Assembly: GCA_905215615.1 (NCBI GenBank)
Contig: CAJMQM010000017.1
Location: 1-16,625 of the forward strand
Reading direction: 5' to 3'
DNA: 16,625 nucleotides
DNA from: an uncultured bacterium
Lineage (GTDB): Bacteria > Bacillota > Clostridia > TANB77 > CAG-508
Shown: piece by piece, positions 6,401 through 13,549 of the stretch
How the letters are laid out: each line of letters opens with the position of its first letter
Position numbering within the stretch: the stretch's first letter is position 1
Position numbers and translations under genes: made by a program
Notes under the pieces: model-generated
Told to the model about the DNA's origin: nothing
Databases searched by the model: none
What the model saw: only the letters and a program-made list of their open reading frames with translations

Positions 6401-6994
6401 CTAAATAGTTCTGTAATTCCGAGGCTTTTGTGGGTCTCCTAATCTATGTAAGTTATTAAATATTAGTTCTAGTCTTTGCTGTGCTGTTAATCTTTCATTA
6501 CTAATTGCATCTTTAATAATGTACCAATATTCATCAGAATACCCTCTACCTTCTGGAATATAGCCTAATACTTTGTCTAATTCTCTTAGATCTTCTTGAG
6601 AAATGCTATTTATACCAAAGTAATTAGTTTTACAACCAAATTGTATATTTTTTAAATCTTGGGTAATATCTGTTTCATGTTCTTGCCCTTCTTCATCTTC
6701 AAAAACATTAAAGTAGTGTCCCGAAACATCTGCGCTTATGTTATTAGGTATATTCGCCATATTTAATAAACGATTGTATTGTTTTACAAGTGTAGTACAA
6801 ATAATAATATTAGGATTACTATACGGTTTATTTATGTACTCAAGCTCCTCTTCTCCAAATATATTATACTTGTATTCTGGGTCATAAAAGCTACGTTTAC
6901 CTAATTCTAAATATAGGTGTCTTGCTACAGGAATATTTCCACTTAAGCTTTCTGGTATGCATTTTATAAAGTCTTCTAATTTTTTTATTTCCAT
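6401..6994 (-). CDS. Transglutaminase-like cysteine protein, N-terminal part
   Basis: 197 codons, no signal peptide. The pattern fits the transglutaminase/cysteine-protease fold: a helix VARHLYLELGKRSFYDPEY, a Cys at about 66 at the head of a helix (IICTTLVKQYNRLLNM), a His at about 93 in a strand (SGHYFNVFE), and an Asp at about 109 (HETDITQDL). Those three would be the catalytic Cys-His-Asp triad. DLKNIQFGCKTNYFG after the Asp resembles the DL-x-x-I-x-x-G-x-x-T-x-x-F stretch I recall from small Firmicute transglutaminase-like proteins. The role is unknown; it could be a protease, an amidase or a cross-linking enzyme. The ribosome binding site is weak (GATTGG). The C-terminal 15 residues (GDPQKPRNYRTI) are probably frameshift products. 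It is separated from uvrA by that gene's terminator. Confidence 0.62.
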   Translation of the reverse strand: MEIKKLEDFIKCIPESLSGNIPVARHLYLELGKRSFYDPEYKYNIFGEEELEYINKPYSNPNIIICTTLVKQYNRLLNMANIPNNISADVSGHYFNVFEDEEGQEHETDITQDLKNIQFGCKTNYFGINSISQEDLRELDKVLGYIPEGRGYSDEYWYIIKDAISNERLTAQQRLELIFNNLHRLGDPQKPRNYRTI

Positions 6995-7078
6995 ATTTAT
7001 ACCAATCTTTCTTGTTTTATTTTTAGCATTTAATTGCTATTTAATATATACAAAAATAGCATTATAAAAATTAGTTTT

Positions 7079-7112
7079 AAAACTACATGATAAAATTTTA
7101 TCATATAGTTTT
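7079..7112 (-). terminator. Terminator of uvrA
   Basis: A 17-bp stem with one G-U pair on the minus-strand transcript (AAAACTA-Y-ATGATAAAA and complement) begins 4 nt after the uvrA stop. It is followed by AAAACTAATTTTT on the minus strand. The stem is long but AU-rich. Confidence 0.65.
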
Positions 7113-7116
7113 CTAT

Positions 7117-9942
7117 TTATCTTTCTAAGTATTTCTTTAAAAATTTTCCTGTGTAACTATATTCATTTCTTGATACTTGTTCAGGGGTTCCAACAGATAT
7201 AATCTGTCCACCTTTATCTCCACCTTCTGGTCCTAAGTCTATAATATAATCTGCTGTTTTTATTAAGTCTAAATTATGTTCAATAACTATTATACTATTT
7301 CCAGTGTCCACAAGTCTTTGTAAAATATCTACTAATTTATGAACATCTGCAATGTGAAGTCCTGTTGTTGGCTCGTCCAATATATATAATGTTTTTCCAG
7401 TTGCCTTTTTAGAAAGCTCTGTAGCAAGTTTTATACGTTGTGCTTCCCCTCCAGATAAAGTTGTAGAAGGTTGTCCTAATTTAATGTAGCCAAGACCAAC
7501 ATCATACAATGTTTGTATTTTATTTCTAATTCTTGGTATATTCTTAAAAAACTCCAATGCTTCTTCCACTGTCATATTTAAAACATCAGAAATAGTTTTG
7601 TCTTTATATTTTACTTCTAGTGTTTCCCTATTATATCTTTGTCCTTTACATACTTCACAAGGTACATATAAATCTGGTAAAAAGTGCATCTCTATTTTTA
7701 ATACGCCGTCTCCATTACATGCCTCACATCTTCCACCTGCTACGTTAAAGCTAAATCTGCCTTTATCATAGCCACGTATCTTTGCTTCATTTGTTCCTGC
7801 AAAAATATCACGAATAAAATCAAATACTCCTGTATATGTTGCTGGATTTGAGCGAGGTGTTCTTCCTATAGGAGATTGATCTATATTAATTATTTTATCT
7901 ATATTTTCTATTCCTTTAATTTCTTTACACTTGCCAGGCTTTTCATTAGAACCATTTAGCTCTTTTGCTATTGTTTTATATAAAATTTCATTAACTAATG
8001 TACTTTTGCCAGAGCCTGAAACACCTGTAACACATACAAATTGTCCTAAAGGAAATTTTACATTTATATTTTTTAAATTATGTTCTATAGCACCTTTTAC
8101 TTCTATTGCTTTTCCGTTAGATTTTCTTCTTTTTTCTGGTACTCTTATTTGCTTCTTGCCACTTAAATATTGACCAGTTATAGATTCTGGTACTAATTTT
8201 ATTTGTTCAGCTGTGCCTTGTGCCATAATGTTTCCACCATGTACTCCTGCTCCTGGTCCTATATCTATAACTTGGTCTGCTGCATACATAGTGTCCTCAT
8301 CATGTTCTACAACTAAAACACTATTGCCTAAATCTCTTAGTTTTTTTAAAGTAGCTAATAATTTATCATTATCTCTTTGATGAAGTCCTATACTTGGCTC
8401 ATCTAATATATATAGTACTCCTGTAAGTCCTGATCCTATTTGTGTTGCAAGTCTAATACGTTGTGCTTCTCCGCCTGATAAACTTCCAGCACTTCTAGAT
8501 AATGTTAAATAATCTAATCCAACATCTATTAAAAATTGTAATCTTTTATTTAATTCTTTTAAAATTTGGTCTGCTATCATTTGCTCTGTTTTATTTAGTG
8601 TTAGTGTATTTAAGTAATTCATTATTTTATCTATTGACATATCTGTTAATTCATTTATGTTTTTGTCTCCAACTTTTACTGCTAATACTTCTGGTTTTAA
8701 CCTAGCACCGCGGCACTCTGGGCACTCACTATCACTCATGTACATTTCGTAAAAATCTCTCATGCCTTGGGACTTTGTTTCATTATATCTTCTTTCTAGT
8801 GTTGGAATAACACCTTCAAACGGAGCTCTATATCTACGTGTTCCAGCGGCTGATGTATATTCAAAGTCTATTTCTTCTGTTCCTGTTCCATATAATATCT
8901 TATTTAAAAATTCTCTTGGTAATTTTTTTATAGATACAGAAATGTCTACTCCATAATGTCTTCCTATGCTTTCAAAATACATTTTTGCCATTGTATCGCC
9001 TTTTTTCATAGTGCTTGCACCAAAAGCTTTTACCCCATCATATAATGTTTTATTTCTGTCTGGAATTATTAAATCCTCATCTATTTTCATTAAATACCCT
9101 ATACCTGTACAAGCTGGGCATGCTCCCATAGGGTTATTAAATGAAAACATCCTTGGTGTTAACTCTTCAAAACTTATTCCACAGTCTGGGCATGCATAGT
9201 TTTGGCTAAATAGAATTTCTTTTTGTCCAGGAATATCTATACTTACTAAATTATTTGCATTTTTTAATGCTATTTCCACAGATTCTGTAAGTCTACTTCT
9301 AATATCTGGTTTTATAACCAGTCTATCTACAATAAGGTCTATATTATGTTTTTTCTTTCTATCAATATTTATATCATCTGTTAATTCATATGTTTCTCCA
9401 TCTATTCTAACACGTACAAATCCTTGCTTTTGGAAGTCTTGTAATACTTTAGTATATTCTCCTTTTCTTCCGCGAACAATTGGTGCTAAAATTTGAATTC
9501 TAGTTCCTTCTTCTAAGGACATAATATTATCTATAATTTGGTCAATCGACTGCTTTTCTATTTTTTTGCCACATTTTGGACAATATGGCACACCTATTCT
9601 AGCATATAAAAGACGAATATAATCGTAAATTTCTGTTACTGTACCGACAGTTGAACGTGGATTCCTTGATGTTGTTTTTTGGTCTATAGAAATTGCTGGA
9701 GAAAGTCCTTCTATAGATTCTACATCTGGTTTTTCCATTAACCCTAAAAATTGTCTTGCATATGAAGATAAACTTTCTACATATCTTCTTTGACCTTCTG
9801 CATATAATGTATCAAATGCTAAAGATGACTTTCCTGAACCAGAAAGACCTGTTATAACAACTAATTTATCTCTGGGTATTTCTAAATTTATATTTTTTAA
9901 ATTATGTTCCTTTGCCCCTTTTATTATTATACTATTTTGCAT
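7117..9942 (-). CDS. uvrA: UvrABC system protein A
   Basis: UvrA is the dimeric ATPase that first senses DNA damage in nucleotide excision repair and loads UvrB. At 941 residues it is complete. In order there are Walker A GLSGSGKSS (about 32-40) and a CPKCG pair at about 121-124. Next comes the zinc module CPDCG...CPACTG at about 250-280 with the UvrB-binding region before it, CPECRGARLKPE, and the first ABC signature LSGGEAQRIRLA with ILDEPSIGLHQRD. The second half has Walker A GVSGSGKSTLVNE, the C-terminal zinc finger CEACNGDG...CEVCKG, the second signature LSGGEAQRIKLA, and ILDEPTTGLH. The start at 9940-9942 has AGGGGG upstream. The gene is divergent from uvrB rather than in the common uvrB-uvrA operon, and its promoter carries an SOS box. 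Confidence 0.99.
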   Translation of the reverse strand: MQNSIIIKGAKEHNLKNINLEIPRDKLVVITGLSGSGKSSLAFDTLYAEGQRRYVESLSSYARQFLGLMEKPDVESIEGLSPAISIDQKTTSRNPRSTVGTVTEIYDYIRLLYARIGVPYCPKCGKKIEKQSIDQIIDNIMSLEEGTRIQILAPIVRGRKGEYTKVLQDFQKQGFVRVRIDGETYELTDDINIDRKKKHNIDLIVDRLVIKPDIRSRLTESVEIALKNANNLVSIDIPGQKEILFSQNYACPDCGISFEELTPRMFSFNNPMGACPACTGIGYLMKIDEDLIIPDRNKTLYDGVKAFGASTMKKGDTMAKMYFESIGRHYGVDISVSIKKLPREFLNKILYGTGTEEIDFEYTSAAGTRRYRAPFEGVIPTLERRYNETKSQGMRDFYEMYMSDSECPECRGARLKPEVLAVKVGDKNINELTDMSIDKIMNYLNTLTLNKTEQMIADQILKELNKRLQFLIDVGLDYLTLSRSAGSLSGGEAQRIRLATQIGSGLTGVLYILDEPSIGLHQRDNDKLLATLKKLRDLGNSVLVVEHDEDTMYAADQVIDIGPGAGVHGGNIMAQGTAEQIKLVPESITGQYLSGKKQIRVPEKRRKSNGKAIEVKGAIEHNLKNINVKFPLGQFVCVTGVSGSGKSTLVNEILYKTIAKELNGSNEKPGKCKEIKGIENIDKIINIDQSPIGRTPRSNPATYTGVFDFIRDIFAGTNEAKIRGYDKGRFSFNVAGGRCEACNGDGVLKIEMHFLPDLYVPCEVCKGQRYNRETLEVKYKDKTISDVLNMTVEEALEFFKNIPRIRNKIQTLYDVGLGYIKLGQPSTTLSGGEAQRIKLATELSKKATGKTLYILDEPTTGLHIADVHKLVDILQRLVDTGNSIIVIEHNLDLIKTADYIIDLGPEGGDKGGQIISVGTPEQVSRNEYSYTGKFLKKYLER

Positions 9943-9977
9943 ACTTGCCCCCTAAGTATATATTTTATTGCATAAGT

Positions 9978-10006
9978 ATTATAAAACATTAGTTCGTTTT
10001 TGTCAA
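9978..10006 (-). promoter_or_regulatory. Consensus promoter of uvrA
   Basis: On the minus strand a perfect TTGACA (10001-10006), a 17-nt spacer and a perfect TATAAT (9978-9983). Predicted start is near 9971, 29 nt before the ATG. A match this exact should be strong unless repressed, which fits the LexA-type box inside the spacer. From 10007 to 10126 there is only AT-rich DNA with no feature I can support. Confidence 0.88.
9983..9996 (-). promoter_or_regulatory. LexA (DinR) SOS box in the uvrA promoter
   Basis: The minus strand reads CGAACTAATGTTTT, which matches the Gram-positive LexA box CGAAC-N4-GTTYN at both half-sites. It fills the -35/-10 spacer and touches the -10, so a bound repressor would block RNA polymerase. 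This predicts that uvrA is induced by DNA damage. Confidence 0.82.
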
Positions 10007-10126
10007 GAAAATATATATTGTTTTTATAATAATCTATACAAACTATATTTTAGCTTTATAAGACATATACTTTTATTTTTTTAATTATTAATTTTTATAT
10101 ATAAAACTTGTATTTACAAATTAATA

Positions 10127-10165
10127 AAAACTAAGTTAATAGACTTTATCTAACAACTTAGTTTT
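10127..10165 (-). terminator. Terminator of the 53-residue gene
   Basis: On the minus strand an 11-bp perfect stem (AAAACTAAGTT / AACTTAGTTTT) with a 17-nt loop is followed by TATTAATTT after a run of T. It lies 21 nt past the stop at 10186 and separates this transcript from uvrA. Confidence 0.78.
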
Positions 10166-10185
10166 CATCTGTTTTTTAACAATTA

Positions 10186-10347
10186 TTATAATGTTTCTCT
10201 ATATATAAAAGATTTTTCATTTTGATTAATATTGTCTTGTACTTCTACTACTAGTGGTTGTTCATGTAATTTTGATGGTTGAAATTCTGCATTTACTTGT
10301 GCTGATTTTGCTTCCATGTATTTGTCTGTAATATCAAATATTCCCAT
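10186..10347 (-). CDS. 53-residue hypothetical protein between uvrA and uvrB
   Basis: 53 codons beginning MGIFDITDKYMEAKSAQ and ending FIYRETL. AAAGGAGGT stands 4-5 nt before the ATG (10345-10347), a near-perfect Shine-Dalgarno site. A terminator follows directly and a promoter-like TATAAT precedes it, so this is a complete small transcription unit. The protein is acidic to neutral and polar, with no signal peptide, no membrane helix and no Cys. The N-terminal half looks helical. It is not an alternative frame of a larger gene: both strands are otherwise empty here. I do not recognise the family. Its position in the uvrA-uvrB gap suggests no function by itself, since it has its own signals and no SOS box. 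Confidence 0.75.
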   Translation of the reverse strand: MGIFDITDKYMEAKSAQVNAEFQPSKLHEQPLVVEVQDNINQNEKSFIYRETL

Positions 10348-10410
10348 AAGTACCTCCTTTATAATAAACTATGTTTAGCTTACCATTTTTTTCTTTTTCC
10401 ATACATATAT

Positions 10411-10439
10411 ATTATACCATGTTTAGCCACTTGCGTCTA
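10411..10439 (-). promoter_or_regulatory. Possible promoter of the 53-residue gene
   Basis: On the minus strand TAGACG (10434-10439), a 17-nt spacer and TATAAT (10411-10416). The predicted leader is about 55 nt. A 9-bp direct repeat (GCTAAACAT, minus strand) occurs in the spacer at 10419-10427 and again at 10371-10379. The -35 matches four of six bases. Confidence 0.45.
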
Positions 10440-10475
10440 CTAAATTTTAATAAAAATATTTTATACTTATATCTA

Positions 10476-10504
10476 TTTAAAAAAGCTATATAATTTGTTA
10501 TAAT
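10476..10504 (+). promoter_or_regulatory. Possible promoter of uvrB
   Basis: TTTAAA (10476-10481), a 17-nt spacer and TATAAT (10499-10504), with the ribosome binding site AAGGAG 16 nt further on. Another TATAAT at 10489-10494 overlaps it. No LexA-type CGAAC-N4-GTTC match was seen in this region. Confidence 0.45.
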
Positions 10505-10535
10505 TAAATATATTTAGCAAAAAGGAGATTTAACA

Positions 10536-12491
10536 ATGTTTAAGTTAGTATCTAACTACAAGCCAACTGGTGACCAACCTCAAGCAATTGAATATTTAAG
10601 TAATGGAATTAAAAATGGAAAAAAATTTCAAACTTTACTTGGTGTTACAGGTTCTGGAAAAACTTTTACAATGGCAAACATAATACAAAATGTTCAAAAA
10701 CCTACTCTTGTTTTAGCACATAATAAGACCTTGGCAGGTCAATTATACAGCGAATTTAAAGAGTTTTTCCCAGAAAATAATGTAGAATATTTCGTTTCAT
10801 ATTATGATTATTACCAACCAGAGGCATATATACCTCAGTCTGATACATATATAGAAAAAGATGCTTCTATAAATGATGAAATAGATAAATTGCGTCACTC
10901 TGCTACTGCTGCACTTTTTGAAACACGAGATGTTATAATAGTTGCCTCTGTTTCTTGTATATATGGCTTAGGTGACCCTATTGATTGCGAGAATATGGCT
11001 GTTTCTTTAAGACCTAATATGAAAGTAGAAAGAAATGAAATGCTTAAAAAGCTAATTAATATGCAATATACAAGAAATGAGTTAGATTTTAAGCGTGGTA
11101 CTTTTAGAGCTAAAGGAGATATTGTAGAAATATACCCTTCTACTGAAAGTGAATCTGCTATTCGTGTAGAATTCTGGGGAGATGAAATTGAGAAACTTGT
11201 AGAAATAAATCCTTTAACAGGTAAGGTAACTGCAAATAGAACTCATGTTATTATATTCCCTAATTCACATTATGTAACTACTTCTGATAAAATGTTAAGA
11301 GCTTTAGATAGCATCGAACAAGAAAAAGTAGAACAAGTAAAATATTTTAAAGAAAATAATAAACTTATTGAAGCACAAAGAATTGAAGAAAGAACTAATT
11401 TTGATATAGAAATGATGAAGGAAACTGGCTTTTGTCAAGGAATTGAGAATTATTCAAGACATATTAGTGGTCGTATGCCTGGTTCTCCCCCTTTTACTTT
11501 ATTTGACTATTTTCCAAAAGATTTTCTTTTATTAATAGATGAGTCACATGCTACTATTCCTCAAGTAAGAGCTATGTACAATGGTGATAGAGCTAGAAAA
11601 GAATCATTAGTTAAATATGGTTTTAGGCTTCCTTCTGCATTTGATAATAGACCTTTAACTTTTAATGAATTTGAAGAAAGAATAAATCAGGTTGTATTTG
11701 TTAGTGCAACACCTGCAGAATATGAAAAAGAGCACTCTAAAGAAAATGTAGTAGAACAAATTATTAGACCTACTGGCTTACTTGACCCACAAATAGAAGT
11801 TAAACCAGTTACAAATCAAATAGATGATTTAATTGAGCAAATTAAAGAACGTACTGCTAAAAATGAAAGAGTTTTAGTAACTACTTTAACTAAAAAAATG
11901 GCAGAAGATTTAACTTCGTATTTGGCTGGAATTGATATTAAGGTTAGATATATGCACTCTGATATAAAAGCTTTGGAAAGGATGGAAATTATTAGAGATT
12001 TACGTCTTGGAGAATTTGATGTTTTAATAGGAATAAACCTTTTAAGAGAAGGTTTAGATATTCCAGAGGTTTCATTAGTTGCAATATTAGATGCAGATAA
12101 AGAAGGATTTTTACGTTCTGAACGTTCACTAATACAAACAATAGGACGTGCAGCTAGAAATACAGATGGAAAAGTTATAATGTATGCAGATGAGTTAACT
12201 GAGTCTATGGAAAAAGCTATTAGTGAAACAAACCGTAGAAGGAAAATTCAAACAGAATATAATACAGAACATAATATTACACCTCAAACTATTCAAAAAT
12301 CTATAAGAGATACAATTAAGGCTAGTTATGTTGAAGATATTCAAGAAGAATATAAACTAGATAAAAATACTGACATGAAAGATATTATTAGTAAATTAAC
12401 AGATGAAATGTTAAAATATGCAGCTAATATGGAATTTGAAAAAGCTGCTGAAGTTCGTGATAAAATAAAAGAATTGGAAAGTTTATCTTAA
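10536..12491 (+). CDS. uvrB: UvrABC system protein B
   Basis: UvrB is the helicase-like subunit that verifies damage handed over by UvrA and recruits UvrC for incision. It has 651 residues, full length. Walker A is GVTGSGKT at 36-43. The beta-hairpin that clamps the DNA strand is the Tyr-rich stretch YYDYYQPEAYIPQSDTYIEKD at about 90-110. It also has LIDESHATIPQV (motif II), VFVSATPAEYE (motif III), DVLIGINLLREGLDIPEV (motif V), QTIGRAARN (motif VI) and a C-terminal UVR motif (about 615-648) that contacts UvrC. AAAGGAG lies 8 nt before the ATG. It is transcribed away from uvrA. The next sequence downstream is a foreign-looking GC-rich hairpin 8 nt after the stop, not an AT-rich terminator like others here. 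No uvrC is in the window. Confidence 0.99.
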   Translation: MFKLVSNYKPTGDQPQAIEYLSNGIKNGKKFQTLLGVTGSGKTFTMANIIQNVQKPTLVLAHNKTLAGQLYSEFKEFFPENNVEYFVSYYDYYQPEAYIPQSDTYIEKDASINDEIDKLRHSATAALFETRDVIIVASVSCIYGLGDPIDCENMAVSLRPNMKVERNEMLKKLINMQYTRNELDFKRGTFRAKGDIVEIYPSTESESAIRVEFWGDEIEKLVEINPLTGKVTANRTHVIIFPNSHYVTTSDKMLRALDSIEQEKVEQVKYFKENNKLIEAQRIEERTNFDIEMMKETGFCQGIENYSRHISGRMPGSPPFTLFDYFPKDFLLLIDESHATIPQVRAMYNGDRARKESLVKYGFRLPSAFDNRPLTFNEFEERINQVVFVSATPAEYEKEHSKENVVEQIIRPTGLLDPQIEVKPVTNQIDDLIEQIKERTAKNERVLVTTLTKKMAEDLTSYLAGIDIKVRYMHSDIKALERMEIIRDLRLGEFDVLIGINLLREGLDIPEVSLVAILDADKEGFLRSERSLIQTIGRAARNTDGKVIMYADELTESMEKAISETNRRRKIQTEYNTEHNITPQTIQKSIRDTIKASYVEDIQEEYKLDKNTDMKDIISKLTDEMLKYAANMEFEKAAEVRDKIKELESLS

Positions 12492-12499
12492 AAAGTGCA

Positions 12500-12525
12500 A
12501 TCCCCTCGGAATACTCCGAGGGGAT
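12500..12525. terminator. GC-rich hairpin shared by uvrB and the island gene
   Basis: A perfect 11-bp stem (ATCCCCTCGGA / TCCGAGGGGAT) has a 4-nt loop. On the minus strand it is followed by TGCACTTTTT, a usable U-tract for the gene ending at 12533. On the plus strand the tail is weak (ACTTTGG). Its composition matches the island, so it probably arrived with it. Confidence 0.75.
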
Positions 12526-12527
12526 AC

Positions 12528-12914
12528 TTTGGTTATTGGTGCCACCCGCCGACTTCTACGTCCTCATATGGACGATTCAGTTTGGCGAATCCACTTGGTC
12601 TGTGATTTAGAGCATATTTCAGCTTCTGGTTTTCCTTAGAAGCTACCTCAAGCATATAGTATGCCGCACTTCCTTCAGGAGAACCCAGAGCCGAAACGCC
12701 ACAGAGCTTGTGAGCCTTGTTTTTGCTAGTAGTGTCACCTATTACGGTAACTTGGAAGCCCCAACTTAACAGTTTTTCTATCTGTTTTGGGTAGAGCTCC
12801 CGCAAACCGAAGACAAAGCCTTCGCTTGCAATCCTTTGCTCGAACCACTCCAGCAGGTCTAGCTTTTCTCGCCGTCCAATTCCATCTGTCATATTCATAC
12901 CTCCAATGACCAAA
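12528..12914. repeat. Imperfect inverted repeat flanking the island gene
   Basis: TTTGGTTATTGG at 12528-12539 and the complement of 12903-12914 (TTTGGTCATTGG) match at 11 of 12 bases in inverted orientation. One copy overlaps the stop codon and the other abuts the ribosome binding site. It could be ends of a small mobile unit, a long-range mRNA pairing, or chance. Confidence 0.4.
12533..12892 (-). CDS. Unknown 119-residue protein of GC-rich, foreign-looking composition
   Basis: 119 codons beginning MTDGIGRREKLDLLEWFEQR and ending VEVGGWHQ. Not recognised. It looks like a small soluble mixed alpha/beta protein: helix to about 22, FVFGLRELYPKQIEKLLSWG, a strand FQVTVIGDTT, then GSPEGSAAYYMLEVAS. 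It has one Cys, no signal peptide and no membrane segment. Base composition differs sharply from its neighbours: 33 of 60 bases are G or C at 12541-12600 and 30 of 60 at 12781-12840, against 11 of 60 at 12361-12420 in uvrB. Codon choice shifts accordingly (CTG, GGC, CGC used). The frame is open to ATG 12959-12961. ATG 12890-12892, 6 nt after GGAGGT (12899-12904), is clearly better. It has its own promoter, structured leader and terminator, so it reads as a complete transferred unit. Confidence 0.72.
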   Translation of the reverse strand: MTDGIGRREKLDLLEWFEQRIASEGFVFGLRELYPKQIEKLLSWGFQVTVIGDTTSKNKAHKLCGVSALGSPEGSAAYYMLEVASKENQKLKYALNHRPSGFAKLNRPYEDVEVGGWHQ

Positions 12915-12963
12915 AATTCGATGTGTGCCGCACAACCGCGCAGCGTTTGGTAAAGAAACATCG
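12909..12963 (-). promoter_or_regulatory. Structured mRNA leader of the island gene
   Basis: On the minus strand CGATGT (12958-12963) can pair with ACATCG (12919-12924). Inside, GCTGCGC (12938-12944) pairs with GTGCGGC (12927-12933) around a GGTT loop, allowing two G-U pairs. ACCAAA (12946-12951) can instead pair with TTTGGT (12909-12914), just before the GGAGGT site. The last helix is incompatible with the outer one in a simple nested fold, so two folds or a pseudoknot are possible. No known riboswitch class is recognised. Confidence 0.45.
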
Positions 12964-12971
12964 TATTTTAA

Positions 12972-13000
12972 ATTATATCACTTTTTTAGTTTTATGTAAA
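12972..13000 (-). promoter_or_regulatory. Promoter of the island gene
   Basis: On the minus strand TTTACA (12995-13000), a 17-nt spacer and TATAAT (12972-12977). Predicted start is near 12965, immediately before the structured leader. The promoter is AT-rich while the transcript is GC-rich, placing the composition boundary near 12963. From 13001 to 13143 there is AT-rich DNA with nothing I can support. Confidence 0.65.
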
Positions 13001-13143
13001 GAACTATGATCCTATTTCTCCAAAAAAATATCTATTTTATATGTTAATATTGTAATAAACACTAGTTTTATAAAATATATTTTACTTTTACAATTTGCTA
13101 AATTGATATATTTAATTTTAAAATTTTATCTAAAAAATAATTT

Positions 13144-13165
13144 AGCGAGGGAATATACCCTCGCT
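13144..13165 (-). terminator. Terminator of the fibronectin type III gene
   Basis: AGCGAGGG and CCCTCGCT form an 8-bp perfect stem with a 6-nt loop, 3 nt past the stop codon. On the minus strand it is followed by AAATTATTTTTT. Confidence 0.8.
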
Positions 13166-13168
13166 CTG

Positions 13169-13549
13169 CTATTCTAACTGATATACCACATTACTAAATG
13201 TAAAGTTCTCAAAATCTCCAAATATTATTGTGCTTTTATCTTTTTGGTATGCTCTTATTTTTAGTTCGTAGTTTTCTCCTATTACAAGTCCAGATATATT
13301 TGTTTGAGGTTCTTCTACTCTTCCTAGGAAAGTATACTCACTATCTGTACTTATATTCCTAATGTATACTTCATATCCATCGCCATTTCTTGTACCCTGC
13401 CAAGTAACATATGTAACATCTTGGCTTGTTTGGACTTTAATGTTTTTTATGTGCCCTACGCTAAAGTAATCTATCGATTCAGTTACCGCTGCAACTCCTA
13501 CAATAATTACCATTGCAAGCATAGCACATAGCCGCAAAAAATCTTTCAT
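13169..13549 (-). CDS. Small membrane-anchored protein with one fibronectin type III domain
   Basis: 126 residues. A hydrophobic N-terminal helix (about 5-24, LRLCAMLAMVIIVGVAAV) has no clear signal peptidase site and probably stays as an anchor. Residues about 34-122 form one FN3 domain: IKNIKVQTSQDVTYVTWQG with the core Trp, then DGYEVYIR, TNISGLVIGENYELKIRAY with the conserved Tyr, and the last strand FENFTFSNVV. Bacterial FN3 domains usually occur as repeats in large surface enzymes, so a single domain on a membrane anchor is a minimal version; it would face outward and mediate binding. AAAGGAT stands 9 nt before ATG 13547-13549. Promoter and terminator are both visible, so it is a single gene with a leader of about 100 nt. 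Partner unknown. Confidence 0.75.
   Translation of the reverse strand: MKDFLRLCAMLAMVIIVGVAAVTESIDYFSVGHIKNIKVQTSQDVTYVTWQGTRNGDGYEVYIRNISTDSEYTFLGRVEEPQTNISGLVIGENYELKIRAYQKDKSTIIFGDFENFTFSNVVYQLE

Noticed and set aside
10350..10535. LexA box for uvrB
   Set aside because: No CGAAC-N4-GTTC-like sequence with both half-sites was found; partial AAAC/GTTT matches have the wrong spacing.
12735..12935. 66-codon alternative reading frame within the island gene
   Set aside because: It overlaps the better-supported frame, has no ribosome binding site and gives an Arg/Cys-rich shadow translation.
12893..12961. Upstream ATG start giving a 142-residue island protein
   Set aside because: It would be almost leaderless and would place GGAGGT inside the gene; ATG 12890-12892 has this site at ideal distance. 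The upstream part looks like a structured leader.
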